In this document: positions 41,802 to 50,627 of the stretch, in pieces | Numbering within the stretch: the stretch's first letter is position 1 | How the letters are laid out: each line of letters starts with the position of its first letter | Source: Streptomyces sp. SAI-127 | Lineage (GTDB): Bacteria > Actinomycetota > Actinomycetes > Streptomycetales > Streptomycetaceae | Direction: 5' to 3' | DNA: 64,000 nucleotides | Assembly: GCF_029894425.1 (NCBI RefSeq) | Contig: NZ_JARXYJ010000001.1 | Location: 8,700,501 to 8,764,500, forward strand | Notes under the pieces: generated by a model | What the model saw: only the letters and a program-made list of their open reading frames with translations | What the model was told of the DNA's origin: nothing | Database searches by the model: none | Position numbers and translations under genes: made by a program

Positions 41802-42980
41802 ATGGACTCAGCGCGCACCGCCACCGCCTCCCGTACGCCGCTCAGAGCACTGGCCACCGAGGCCGTCCACGCCGGCCGCGACGACCTCGCCCGGCAGGGA
41901 CTGCACGCCCCGCCCATCGACCTGTCGACGACCTACCCGTCCTACGACAGCCGCGGCGAGGCGGCCCGCATCGACGCCTTCGCGGCGACCGGCGCCGAGC
42001 CGGACGGCCCGCCCGTCTACGGACGCCTCGGCAACCCCACCGTCGCCCGCTTCGAGACCGCCCTGGCCCGGCTGGAGAAGACCGAGGCCGCGGTCGCCTT
42101 CGCCAGCGGCATGGCCGCGCTCACGGCCGTCCTTCTCGTACGGGGTTCCCTGGGCCTGCGCCACGTCGTCGCCGTACGCCCTCTGTACGGCTGCAGTGAC
42201 CACCTCCTGACCGCGGGACTCCTCGGCACGGAGGTCACCTGGACCGACCCGGCGGGGGTCGCCGACGCCCTGCGCCCGGACACGGGCCTGGTCCTGGTCG
42301 AGTCCCCGGCCAACCCCACCCTCGCCGAGATCGACCTGCGGGCCCTGGCCCACTCCTGCGGCTCCGTGCCCCTCCTCGCGGACAACACCTTCGCCACGCC
42401 GGTGCTCCAGCGCCCCGCGGAACAAGGCGCCCGCCTGGTGCTGCACAGCGCCACCAAGTACCTCGGCGGCCACGGGGACGTGATGGCGGGCGTGGTGGCC
42501 TGCGACGAGGAGTTCGCCGGGCACCTGCGCCAGGTCCGCTTCGCGACGGGCGGCGTCCTGCACCCCCTCGCCGGCTACCTGCTGCTGCGAGGGCTGGCGA
42601 CGCTTCCCGTACGGGTGCGGGCGGCCTCCGCGAACGCCGCCGAACTCGCCCACCGCCTGGCAGCCGACCCCCGCGTCACCAAAGTCCACTACCCGCGCAT
42701 CGGCGGCGCGATGATCGCCTTCGAGGTCGACGGCGACCCGCACGGGGTGATCGAGCGGGTCCGCCTGATCACCCCGGCGGTGAGCCTGGGCAGCGTGGAC
42801 ACCCTCATCCAGCACCCGGCGTCGATCAGCCACCGCATCGTGGACGCGCAGGACCGCAGGGGCGCGGGCGTGAGTGACCGACTGCTCCGTCTGTCGGTGG
42901 GCCTGGAGGACGTGGAGGACCTGTGGACGGATCTGGACACAGCACTGGAGCGTCCGGTCAGGGGCGCGGGCCTGTATTGA
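41802..42980 (+). CDS. Trans-sulfuration family PLP enzyme (methionine gamma-lyase / cystathionine gamma-synthase-like)
   Basis: A 392-residue cytosolic PLP enzyme. Motifs of the Cys/Met metabolism family: [67 protein letters not shown] and the PLP lysine in [18 protein letters not shown]; the C-terminus has [15 protein letters not shown] and [13 protein letters not shown]. The family includes methionine gamma-lyase, cystathionine gamma-lyase and gamma-synthase; the Lrp neighbour favours degradation of a sulfur amino acid. The long frame open from 39588 is a shadow. Its 3' end overlaps the convergent GNAT gene by 23 bp. Confidence 0.88.
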   Translation: MDSARTATASRTPLRALATEAVHAGRDDLARQGLHAPPIDLSTTYPSYDSRGEAARIDAFAATGAEPDGPPVYGRLGNPTVARFETALARLEKTEAAVAFASGMAALTAVLLVRGSLGLRHVVAVRPLYGCSDHLLTAGLLGTEVTWTDPAGVADALRPDTGLVLVESPANPTLAEIDLRALAHSCGSVPLLADNTFATPVLQRPAEQGARLVLHSATKYLGGHGDVMAGVVACDEEFAGHLRQVRFATGGVLHPLAGYLLLRGLATLPVRVRAASANAAELAHRLAADPRVTKVHYPRIGGAMIAFEVDGDPHGVIERVRLITPAVSLGSVDTLIQHPASISHRIVDAQDRRGAGVSDRLLRLSVGLEDVEDLWTDLDTALERPVRGAGLY

Positions 42981-44400
42981 CCTGTGGCTCCGCGGCTCCC
43001 ATGGCGGGCTCCGGCTCTCCCTGCGGAGCGATACGCGCGGTGATCACCAGGGTCCCCTCCTCGATCTGGTAGTCGAGGGGGAGCCCCAGCCCGCGCATCG
43101 CGGCGACCATCCCCGTGTTGGAGGACTGGGTCACGGCGTACACACTCTCGCACCCGGCCTCGACAGCCAGCGCCACCAGCCGCTCCAGCAGCTCCGCGCC
43201 GATCCCACGCCGCTGCCACGCGTCCTCGACGAGCAGCGCCACCTCGGTCTCGTCGCCGTCCCACAGCAGATGCCCGAGCCCCACGATCCGCCCAGACGCC
43301 GTCTGCACGGCGAGGGTGCGGCCGAACCGCGGACTGAGCAGGTGGTTGAGATAGCGGTCGGCGTCACCGACGGGCCCGTGGTAGCGCATGGTCAACGTCC
43401 GCGGCGAGCACCGCTCGTGCATCGCCACCGCGGCTTCCAGGTCCCCGGTGTCGGCACGGCGCACGGTGATGTCGTGGCCTTCCGGCAGCGTCAGTACGTC
43501 CTGGCTGCGCGGCACCCGCGGACCCAGCCGGGCGTCCAGCTCGACCAGAGCCCGGGCCCGGGCGAACTCCGTCGGCGTGAACGGCAGATACGGCCGCTCC
43601 ACGGTGATCACTCCGCCTTCCGGCGCCCGCAACCGCATCACGGTGTCCTCCAGAACTCCTTCCACGGGCACGCTCTCCGAGCCGCGACCGCCTCCCACCG
43701 CAACGGCCGGCAAGGACCGGATCGTGCACCGGCCCAGCAACTGCCGCAACGCCAGCGGCAGTTCCGCCGCGTCCAGCGCGGTCCGGGTGGCCAGGCCCAG
43801 CACCCGGGTCGGGGCGTCCACCAGATCGTGCGTGTCGGCCCGCTCGATCCAGGTGTCGGCGCCGCCGGCCAGTGCGACCGCCCGGGTGATCTCGGAGCCC
43901 TCCAGCGCACCGGGGGCACGCAGCAGGAACTCGTCGACCGTGCCTTCGGCCAGCGGGTGGGTCTGCAGGCTGAGGATGTCGACCCGGTGCGCGGCGAGAG
44001 CCGTGCAGAGGGCGGCCAGCGAGCCCGGTGCGTCCTTCACCGTGGTGCGCATCCGCCACAGCGTGCTCTCCGCGGCCACGGGGTCCGAGGTGCGCGACGG
44101 CTGCTCCGACGGCCCGGCCTGCTCCCCCAGGGGCAGCGGCCGGGTGCCGGTATCACCCGTCGGGGGCGCGTGACCGTGGCGGCGTGCCCACCATGTGTGG
44201 AATCCGGCCGTGGCGGCCAGGGTCACCGCCGAGATCACCAGCAGCGCGGAACCGTCGGGGCCGTGCCCGATCAGGTTCGCGACGGTGTCGGCCACCGCGA
44301 CGGCCGTGAACAGGGCCGCGAGTTCGATCACGTCGCGCCGCCAGTGGTGCACGGGGCGACCGTGTTTTGCACGGGTCACGTCAGTCATGTCTCGAGTCAT
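42958..44400 (-). CDS. Membrane-anchored ACT-domain GNAT acetyltransferase
   Basis: A 480-residue fusion. Residues about 22-65 form two transmembrane helices (ELAALFTAVAVADTVANLIG, LLVISAVTLAATAGFHTWWA). Residues about 115-195 look like an ACT ligand-binding domain (TTVKDAPGSLAALCTALAAH, VDILSLQTHPLAEG). The C-terminal 190 residues are a GNAT domain with ALLVEDAWQRRGIGAELLER as acetyl-CoA motif A. This suggests an acetyltransferase regulated by an amino acid. ATG at 44400 is used; the ATG at 44388 is an alternative. Confidence 0.82.
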   Translation of the reverse strand: MTRDMTDVTRAKHGRPVHHWRRDVIELAALFTAVAVADTVANLIGHGPDGSALLVISAVTLAATAGFHTWWARRHGHAPPTGDTGTRPLPLGEQAGPSEQPSRTSDPVAAESTLWRMRTTVKDAPGSLAALCTALAAHRVDILSLQTHPLAEGTVDEFLLRAPGALEGSEITRAVALAGGADTWIERADTHDLVDAPTRVLGLATRTALDAAELPLALRQLLGRCTIRSLPAVAVGGGRGSESVPVEGVLEDTVMRLRAPEGGVITVERPYLPFTPTEFARARALVELDARLGPRVPRSQDVLTLPEGHDITVRRADTGDLEAAVAMHERCSPRTLTMRYHGPVGDADRYLNHLLSPRFGRTLAVQTASGRIVGLGHLLWDGDETEVALLVEDAWQRRGIGAELLERLVALAVEAGCESVYAVTQSSNTGMVAAMRGLGLPLDYQIEEGTLVITARIAPQGEPEPAMGAAEPQVNTGPRP

Positions 44401-44457
44401 GCAGCCACTGTGGAGGAACGGTGTTGCGTGATCACGAACGCATTGTGACTGATCGGT

Positions 44458-44477
44458 AAAGCGTGGTTCTGCGCTTT
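44458..44477. terminator. Weak hairpin between phoD and the ACT-GNAT gene
   Basis: AAAGCG and CGCTTT enclose an 8-base loop, followed on the plus strand by TT and a second T-run. Both flanking genes read leftward, so as a terminator for the ACT-GNAT gene (upstream) or phoD its orientation is wrong; it may only be an AT-rich spacer. Confidence 0.25.
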
Positions 44478-44519
44478 TTGTACCTTTTTCAACTGTTCGG
44501 TCTTGAGCGACGTCGGCGG

Positions 44520-46106
44520 TTACTGGCCCACCTGGCCCGGCTGGAGCACCTGCGTGAACAGCACCGTGCCGTCCTGCTCGCGCAGACGTACCGTCAGCTC
44601 ACCGCTGTGGCCGTCGATGTCGACCTCGCCGAAGAACTGGTAGCCGCCCGCGGGGGAGACGTTGGCGGCGGTCGGCGCCTTCACGAACACCCGCTCCGGG
44701 CCGAAGGTGCCGTCGAGCGCGCTGGCCGGGAAGGCTCCCGCGTTCAGCGGACCCGAGACGAACTCCCAGAACGGCTCGAAGTCGGTGAACGCGGCCCGCG
44801 ACGGCTGGTAGTGCTGGGCCGAGGTGTGGTGGACGTCGGCGGTCAGCCACACCGTGCCGGTGATCCGCCGGTGCTTGATGTACCGCAGCAGCTCGGCGAT
44901 CTGCAGCTCGCGTCCGAGCGGGGCACCCGGGTCGCCCTGCGCCACCGCCTCGATGTTCGCCTTGCCTTCCGTGGTGTCGGGCACGACCAGGCCGAGCGGC
45001 ATGTCGGAGGCGATCACCTTCCACACCGCCCTCGAGCGCGACAGCTCCCGCTTGAGCCACTCCAGCTGCTCCCGGCCGAGGATGCCCTGCGGGTCCACAG
45101 TTTGGTCGTCGGGCGAGTTGGCGTTGCGATACGTCCGCATGTCCAGCACGAACACGTCGAGCAGCGGACCCTGGCGCAGCACCCGGTACACCCGGCCGTC
45201 CCGGGCCCCCGGCCGCAGCGTGGAGATCGGGAAGTACTCGCTGAACGCGCGCCGGGCCCGGCCCGCGAGGACGTCGACGCTCTTCTCGGTGTAGCGGGCG
45301 TCGGAGTCGAGGATCGTCTGGCCCGGGTACCAGTTGTTGCGCACCTCGTGGTCGTCCCACTGGATGACGGACGGCACCTGGGCGTTGAAGGCCCGGAGGT
45401 TGTGGTCGAGCAGGTTGTAGCGGAAGTTGCCGCGGAACTCGGCCAGGGTCTCGGCGACCTTGGACTTCTCCTCGGTGGTGATGTTCCGCCAGGTGCTGCC
45501 GTCGGGCAGGGCGGCGGTCGCCGAGATCGGGCCGTCGGCGTAGATGTTGTCGCCGCTGCACAGGAAGAAGTCCGGGTCGAGCTTGGCCATCGCCCGGTAG
45601 ATCGTGTAGCCGCCGAAGTCCGGGTTGATGCCCCAGCCCTGCCCGGCAAGGTCGCCGGACCACAGGAACCGCAGCCCGTCACGGCGCTTGTGGGACACCG
45701 TGCGGAAGGTGCCGGCGACCGGCTCGCCGGTGCGGCGCGGGTCGTTGGGGTCGGCCAGCAGCACGCGGTAGTGGATCTGCTCGCCCGGCGGCAGGCCGCG
45801 CAGCCGGGTCGTACCGGTGAAGTCGGTGTCCGCGCCGAGCAGCGGGCCGTGCCATCTGCGGGGGTTGCGGAACGACTCGGTCGCCGACGTCTCCACGATC
45901 ATCCGGGCCGGACGGTCGGAACGCACCCACACCAGGCCGGAGTCGGAGGTCACGTCTCCCGTCTGCACCCCCCAGCCCGCCCCGGGGCGCCCGGAGAGGG
46001 CGAAGGCCGGTGCGGCTCCGGACACCGCGGGCAGGGTGAGGGCGGCCGACGCGGCCAGGGAGCCGCGCAGAACGCTGCGGCGGCCGGGGAACGGACGGTG
46101 TGACAT
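44520..46106 (-). CDS. phoD: Alkaline phosphatase D, Tat-exported
   Basis: A 528-residue secreted phosphodiesterase/phosphatase. The N-terminus has a Tat signal (GRRSVLRGSLAASAALTLPA, twin arginine) with an AFA-type cleavage region near residue 38. A beta-sandwich domain precedes the PhoD metallophosphatase domain: WSGDLAGQGWG, FFLCSGDNIYADG, IQWDDHEVRNNWY and VWLTADVHHTSAQ carry the Fe/Ca ligands. The start is set by TTGGAGG seven bases before the ATG at 46106. A PHO-box-like repeat lies about 70 bases upstream. It should release phosphate from phosphodiesters and teichoic acid outside the cell. Confidence 0.93.
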   Translation of the reverse strand: MSHRPFPGRRSVLRGSLAASAALTLPAVSGAAPAFALSGRPGAGWGVQTGDVTSDSGLVWVRSDRPARMIVETSATESFRNPRRWHGPLLGADTDFTGTTRLRGLPPGEQIHYRVLLADPNDPRRTGEPVAGTFRTVSHKRRDGLRFLWSGDLAGQGWGINPDFGGYTIYRAMAKLDPDFFLCSGDNIYADGPISATAALPDGSTWRNITTEEKSKVAETLAEFRGNFRYNLLDHNLRAFNAQVPSVIQWDDHEVRNNWYPGQTILDSDARYTEKSVDVLAGRARRAFSEYFPISTLRPGARDGRVYRVLRQGPLLDVFVLDMRTYRNANSPDDQTVDPQGILGREQLEWLKRELSRSRAVWKVIASDMPLGLVVPDTTEGKANIEAVAQGDPGAPLGRELQIAELLRYIKHRRITGTVWLTADVHHTSAQHYQPSRAAFTDFEPFWEFVSGPLNAGAFPASALDGTFGPERVFVKAPTAANVSPAGGYQFFGEVDIDGHSGELTVRLREQDGTVLFTQVLQPGQVGQ

Positions 46107-46172
46107 GGATGCGCCTCCAAGGACGGGATTCCGGCCGGTGTGCGATGCCAGAACTACTGGGACACCGCAGCG

Positions 46173-46194
46173 CACACGCAAACCCCAAGTGAAC
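46173..46194 (-). promoter_or_regulatory. PHO-box-like direct repeats upstream of phoD
   Basis: On the minus strand two adjacent 11-base units read GTTCACTTGGG and GTTTGCGTGTG. The first matches the GTTCACC core of the Streptomyces PhoP direct repeat unit well, the second weakly. Position 67-88 bases before the phoD start is suitable for activation under phosphate starvation. Confidence 0.4.
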
Positions 46195-46239
46195 AACTGG
46201 CCGCGGGAACAAGGGAACCCGTGTGCGAAATGGCCCGGG

Positions 46240-47697
46240 TCAGTCGCGCGCGGCCTCGGCCATCAGGCGTACGCCGTCCCGGATCCGCGTCTCGGGCAGG
46301 TGCGCGTAGCCGAGGACCAGGCGCACACCCCGCTTCTCGTCGGGCTCGGCACGCGCGTGTGCGTAGTCCGTCAGCGGGCGGACGGTCACACCGGCCGCCG
46401 CCAGGCGCGCGAGGAACCTCTCCTGGGGGCCGTACCGGGGCGGCAGCGTGGCGATGACGTGCAGCCCGGCGGCGATGCCGGACACCTCCGTGCCGGGGAG
46501 GTGCTCGTCCAGCGCGGCGACCAGCGCGTCGCGCCGCTCCCGGTAGGCGCGCTGGCAGCGGCGCAGTTGGCGGTCGTAGTCGCCGCGCTCCACGAACCGG
46601 GCGAACAGCGCCTGGTCGATCGTGGGATGACCGAGGTCCATGGTCCGCTTCCGCTCGACCACCTCGTCGGCCATCGCTTCCGGCACCAGCAGCCAGCCCA
46701 GCCGCAGACCGGGAGCGAGGGACTTGCTGACCGATCCCGCGTAGGCCACACGATCCGGGTCGAGCCCCTGGAGCGCGCCGACGGGGGCCCGGTCGTAGCG
46801 GAAGTCGCCGTCGTAGTCGTCCTCCAGGACGAAGCCGTCGACCGAACGTGCCCAGTCGAGCAGTTCCGCACGGCGCCGCGCGGAGTAGGCGATGCCGGTG
46901 GGGAACTGGTGGGAGGGCGTCGTCACCAGGGCCCGCACGCCCGAGTCGTACAGGTGGCCGAGGGAGATTCCGTCCTCGTCCAGCGGTACGGGAACGGTGG
47001 CGACGCCCGCCGCCGCGTACAGGTCGTCGTGCTGCGGGCTCCCGGGATCCTCCACGCCGACCGTCGGCAACCCGCGCGCGTGGAGCGCGAATCCGAGCAG
47101 CGTCGTCGCCTGCGCCACGCCGGAGACGACCACGAGCCGCTCCGGATCCGCGACCACGCCCCGGCGGCGGGCCAGCAGCTCGGCCAGGGCGGCGCGCAGC
47201 CGGGGCAGCCCGCGCGGGTCGGGATAACCGAGGTCCTGGTGCGGCAGTTCCGCCAGCACACCGCGGTGTGCCGTGGCCCAGGCGGTGCGGGGGAACAACG
47301 ACAGGTCGGGCGTCCCGGCCACGAAGTCGGCGCGGCTGCCCGGAGTGCGCGGGGCCAGGTCACGCGCGCGTGGGTGGGCGGCCCGCACGGCACCGCCGAC
47401 CCAGGTGCCCGCACCCCGGCCGCTGCGCAGATAGCCCTCCGCCGTCAGCTGCTCGTACGCCTCGGTGACCAGCCCACGGGACACCCCGAGGTCGGCCGCC
47501 AGATCCCGGCTCGACGGCAGCCGCGTCCCCGGCACGAGCCGTCCGGACCGCACCGCCTCCCGCAGTGCCGCCTGCAGGGAACGGCCACGCGTGCGTGCCG
47601 GCGCGGAGACGGCGGGCAGGAGCAGCTCCCAGGCGGGCGACCCGGCGGATTCCGATACGGTCGGCCGTCCCTGCGGATTGGTCCGCGATGACGTCAT
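46240..47697 (-). CDS. MocR-family (GntR HTH plus aminotransferase-like) regulator
   Basis: A 485-residue MocR protein: GntR winged helix at about 35-105 (LQAALREAVRSGRLVPGTRL, LGVSRGLVTEAYEQLTAEGY) and a class I aminotransferase-like domain binding PLP (TPSHQFPTGIAYSARRR, LEDDYDGDFRYD, the Schiff-base lysine in AGSVSKSLAPGLRLGW). Such proteins usually regulate vitamin B6, GABA or transporter genes. It is divergent from the EamA transporter at 47745 with 47 bp between, a typical pair. ATG at 47697. Confidence 0.9.
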   Translation of the reverse strand: MTSSRTNPQGRPTVSESAGSPAWELLLPAVSAPARTRGRSLQAALREAVRSGRLVPGTRLPSSRDLAADLGVSRGLVTEAYEQLTAEGYLRSGRGAGTWVGGAVRAAHPRARDLAPRTPGSRADFVAGTPDLSLFPRTAWATAHRGVLAELPHQDLGYPDPRGLPRLRAALAELLARRRGVVADPERLVVVSGVAQATTLLGFALHARGLPTVGVEDPGSPQHDDLYAAAGVATVPVPLDEDGISLGHLYDSGVRALVTTPSHQFPTGIAYSARRRAELLDWARSVDGFVLEDDYDGDFRYDRAPVGALQGLDPDRVAYAGSVSKSLAPGLRLGWLLVPEAMADEVVERKRTMDLGHPTIDQALFARFVERGDYDRQLRRCQRAYRERRDALVAALDEHLPGTEVSGIAAGLHVIATLPPRYGPQERFLARLAAAGVTVRPLTDYAHARAEPDEKRGVRLVLGYAHLPETRIRDGVRLMAEAARD

Positions 47698-47744
47698 GGG
47701 AATGGACCTTAAACCGGACCGCCGCCCTTCCTAGCGTCACTCCC

Positions 47745-48908
47745 ATGAACACCACCACGCGCGGTTCCCTGCTCGCCGCGTTCGCCTGCGTCCTCGTCGG
47801 AGCGTCCTTCACCGCCAACAGCCTGCTCGGCGACTACCCGTACGCGGGCGGCCAGTTCCTGCGCTACGGTCTTGCCGCGCTGTTGCTCGTTCCGCCGGCC
47901 GCGAGGGGCGCCGCGTCACGGTTGCGGGCACTCGGGCCCCGTCAATGGGCTCGGCTCGCGCTTCTCGCCGCCGTGGGCATGGTCGGCTTCAACCTCGCCG
48001 TGATCGCCGCCGAACGCACCGCGGAACCGGCCGTCCCGGGCGTCTTCGTGGGCTGCGCGCCCGTGCTGGTGGCCGTTCTCGTGCCGCTGCTCGACGGACG
48101 CCGACCCCGGCGCCGCGTCCTGCGGGGCGCGTCGCTCGTCGCCCTGGGCGCCTTCGCCGTGCAGGGCTGGGGCCGTACGGACGGCGCGGGCATCGCCTTC
48201 TCCGTGTGCGCGCTGGCCGGTGAGGTCGGCTTCGCGGTGCTCGCCGTACCCGTGCTGCGGCCCCTGGGGCCACGGCTGTTGTCCGCCTCCGTCTGCGCGG
48301 TCGCCGCCGTCGAGGCCGCGGTGGCCGGACTGCTCCTGGACGGCACCGCGTGGCTGCGCCGCCCCGACACCGCCGAGGCCGCCGCGCTGCTGTGGCAGGC
48401 GGCGGTCGTCACCGTCGTCGGGTTCGTGTGCTGGTACATGGGCATGCAGCGGATCGGCGCGGAGCGCGCCACGCTGTTCTCCGGGCTCATCCCGGTCGCG
48501 GCCGCCTTCACCGCGCCCCTTGTCGGAACGGGCTCCTACGGCGCCGCCCAGGCCGTCGGCAGCGCTCTGGTAGGCACCGGAGTCGCCCTCGGATCAGGCG
48601 CGTTGAGCCGACGGCGGACGGACTCAGCGGCTGCCGTCGAGGATGACGCGCGCGACCAGAGCGGGGTCGTCGTTCATCGGGCAGTGGCCGCAGCCGGGCA
48701 GCCGCACGAGACGGGCCCGGGGAATGATCTGCTTGGCCCGCACCCCCTGCCGGCGCACGAGCAGCATGTCCCTGGTGCCCCAGGCCACCGTGACCGGAAG
48801 CCCCGGGACGTCGTCGCCGAACTGGACGGCGGTACCGGCCCGCAGGGTCGCGTCGAACCCCGTGGCCCGCGCCAGGGCGAGCGTCTCGGCGACCACGGCC
48901 TCGGGTGA
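47745..48908 (+). CDS. EamA/DMT transporter with long antisense C-terminal extension
   Basis: A transporter of the DMT superfamily with ten hydrophobic segments in two EamA domains (residues about 5-145 and 150-290), ending naturally around SGALSRRRTDS. The frame then continues about 95 more codons to 48908 with a hydrophilic, His/Gly/Pro-rich sequence that is the complement of the hydrolase gene. A family member would be about 300 residues, not 387. Either the native stop near 48620 was lost or there is a sequencing frameshift. TAGCGT seven bases before the ATG at 47745 suggests a leaderless mRNA. Likely regulated by the divergent MocR protein. Confidence 0.8.
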   Translation: MNTTTRGSLLAAFACVLVGASFTANSLLGDYPYAGGQFLRYGLAALLLVPPAARGAASRLRALGPRQWARLALLAAVGMVGFNLAVIAAERTAEPAVPGVFVGCAPVLVAVLVPLLDGRRPRRRVLRGASLVALGAFAVQGWGRTDGAGIAFSVCALAGEVGFAVLAVPVLRPLGPRLLSASVCAVAAVEAAVAGLLLDGTAWLRRPDTAEAAALLWQAAVVTVVGFVCWYMGMQRIGAERATLFSGLIPVAAAFTAPLVGTGSYGAAQAVGSALVGTGVALGSGALSRRRTDSAAAVEDDARDQSGVVVHRAVAAAGQPHETGPGNDLLGPHPLPAHEQHVPGAPGHRDRKPRDVVAELDGGTGPQGRVEPRGPRQGERLGDHGLG

Positions 48909-49454
48909 ACGCAGGCCCGGGCGCGCATAGATGGTGCTCGTGAGCACCGTGCGGCCGGCCGCGCTGCGCGACAGCTGCTCGACCATCGGCAGCGGCAGCC
49001 GCCGCGAGATGTGCCGCATCGCGAGCAGCACCCCGAACGCGTAGCGCCGTTCGGCCCGCGACCAGAACCCGGCGGGGGACAGCGCGGTGACGGACCGTAC
49101 GAGCTGCTCGCGGCCCAGTTCCAGGGCCAGCAGACCGCCGAGGGAGTTGCCCGCCACGTGCGGGCGGTCCAGCTCCAGGGCCTCGCAGAACGCCCCGAAC
49201 ACGGATGTCGTGGTGGTCAGGTCGTACGACAGCCCCTCGGGCAGCCCCGGCGACGCGCCGAACCCCGGCAGGTCCACGGCGATCACGTCGCGCTCGGTCG
49301 CCAGGATGTCCACCACCGGGTCCCAGGCCTGCCGGTGGTGACCTATGCCGTGCAGCAGGAGCAGCGGCTCACCGCGGCCCACGCGCGCGTAGGAGACGGT
49401 CACGGGCTGCGGCCCGGCGGCGGAGGGGACTTTGAAGGAGACGGTGGTGGACAT
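48624..49454 (-). CDS. Alpha/beta hydrolase
   Basis: A 276-residue alpha/beta hydrolase. The oxyanion motif is LLLLHGIGHHRQAW, the nucleophile elbow VAGNSLGGLLALEL with serine, and the catalytic histidine LPGCGHCPMNDDP; an aspartate is available in VAWGTRDMLLVR. Substrate unknown; C-C hydrolases, esterases and haloperoxidase-like enzymes share this outline. AAGGAG six bases before the ATG at 49454 sets the start. Its 3' 285 bp are overlapped by the frame of the convergent EamA gene. Confidence 0.85.
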   Translation of the reverse strand: MSTTVSFKVPSAAGPQPVTVSYARVGRGEPLLLLHGIGHHRQAWDPVVDILATERDVIAVDLPGFGASPGLPEGLSYDLTTTTSVFGAFCEALELDRPHVAGNSLGGLLALELGREQLVRSVTALSPAGFWSRAERRYAFGVLLAMRHISRRLPLPMVEQLSRSAAGRTVLTSTIYARPGLRSPEAVVAETLALARATGFDATLRAGTAVQFGDDVPGLPVTVAWGTRDMLLVRRQGVRAKQIIPRARLVRLPGCGHCPMNDDPALVARVILDGSR

Positions 49455-49620
49455 GAGGGCTCCTTGACGGCGGCTCACGGGCTGAGGCGGGCACACGGCG
49501 GACGCGCTGTAGACAGCTTGTCAGCAATTGCTACTGGCGGGTAGACCCTCGGATCCCTCGGGGCCCGCCGCTCGCCGATATCGCCTGGACACGAACCGGT
49601 GTCTGGGTTGGGATGAACCC

Positions 49621-50505
49621 GTGGCCACTGACACCGAGACCGATGTCTTCGAAGAACACCGTCCCGTCCTCATGGGCGTCGCCTACCGCATGCTCGGACG
49701 CGTCACCGACGCCGAGGACGTGGTGCAGGAAGCCTGGCTGCGCTGGTCGGCGGCCGACCGGAGCGAGGTGCGCGAACCGCGCGCCTACCTGGTCCGCGTC
49801 ACCACGCGCCTGGCGATCGACCGGCTGCGCCAGGTCAAGGCGCGCGGCGAGACGTATGTGGGCCCCTGGCTGCCCGAGCCGTACGAGACCGACTTCGGGG
49901 ACACCGTGCCCGACACCGCCGAGCAGGCCGTCCTCGCCGACTCGGTCTCCCTCGCGGTCCTGGTCGTCATGGAGTCGCTGTCACCGCTGGAGCGGGCGGT
50001 GTTCGTCCTCAGGGAGGCCTTCGGCTACCCGTACGCCGACATCGCCGCCATGCTCGACCGCGGCGAACCCGCCGTACGGCAGCTCGCGGGGCGGGCCCGC
50101 AGGCACGTCGAGGAACGGCGGCCGCGCTACGAGGTCGACCCGGCCCGGCGCCGCGATCTGACGGAGCGTTTCCTCGCCGCCGCGGGCGGGGGCGACCTGG
50201 ACGGGCTGATGTCGCTGCTCGCCCCGGACGTCCGGCTCGTCGGGGACAGCGGAGGCAAGACCAAGGCGCCGCTGCGGGTCCTGGAGTCGGCCGATCACGT
50301 GGGCCGCTTCCTCGTCGGCATCGCCGAACGGGGCGTCACGGACATCACATGGCGCTTCCTGGAGCTCAACGGCGGACCGGCGGTGCTCGTCCTGTCGGCC
50401 GGAAAGCCCGACTCCGTCTTCCAGCTGGACATCCTGGACGGCCGCATCCAGTCCGTCTACATCATCCGCAACCCCGACAAGCTGCGCGCCCTGTCTGCTG
50501 CCTGA
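49621..50505 (+). CDS. ECF41-type RNA polymerase sigma factor with SnoaL-like C-terminal domain
   Basis: A 294-residue sigma factor. Sigma region 2 (RPVLMGVAYRMLGRVTDAED, VVQEAWLRW) and region 4 (LSPLERAVFVLREAFGYPYA, DIAAMLDRGEPAVRQL) are followed by a SnoaL-like domain. The class hallmarks are visible: WLPEP between regions 2 and 4, DSGGK (usually DGGGK) in the extension, and NPDKL near the C-terminus. In ECF41 proteins the extension tunes activity, so no separate anti-sigma factor is needed. The usual carboxymuconolactone-decarboxylase-like partner gene is not adjacent. GTG at 49621. Confidence 0.9.
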   Translation: MATDTETDVFEEHRPVLMGVAYRMLGRVTDAEDVVQEAWLRWSAADRSEVREPRAYLVRVTTRLAIDRLRQVKARGETYVGPWLPEPYETDFGDTVPDTAEQAVLADSVSLAVLVVMESLSPLERAVFVLREAFGYPYADIAAMLDRGEPAVRQLAGRARRHVEERRPRYEVDPARRRDLTERFLAAAGGGDLDGLMSLLAPDVRLVGDSGGKTKAPLRVLESADHVGRFLVGIAERGVTDITWRFLELNGGPAVLVLSAGKPDSVFQLDILDGRIQSVYIIRNPDKLRALSAA

Positions 50506-50516
50506 GGGATCGAGGA

Positions 50517-50551
50517 TTGGTCTTGACCAAGGGTGGGGGCCGCCCTATGGT
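50517..50551 (+). promoter_or_regulatory. Vegetative promoter overlapped by a DasR-type (dre-like) operator
   Basis: TTGACC (50523-50528), a 17-bp spacer and TATGGT (50546-50551) form a good HrdB-type promoter. TTGGTC-TT-GACCAA (50517-50530) covers the -35 box; its core TGGTCTTGACCA differs by one base from the DasR consensus TGGTCTAGACCA. It lies about 75 bases upstream of the GntR gene start. Confidence 0.7.
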
Positions 50552-50627
50552 CGCAGAGAAGTGCAACAACCTTTAATAAACAAGGGCGCTAAAACGCCGC
50601 GGGACCACGGCGATTGCGGAGGACAGG

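Noticed and set aside
44458..44490. Intrinsic terminator with T-run
   Set aside because: The T-run follows on the plus strand while both flanking genes are on the minus strand, so it cannot terminate either as drawn.
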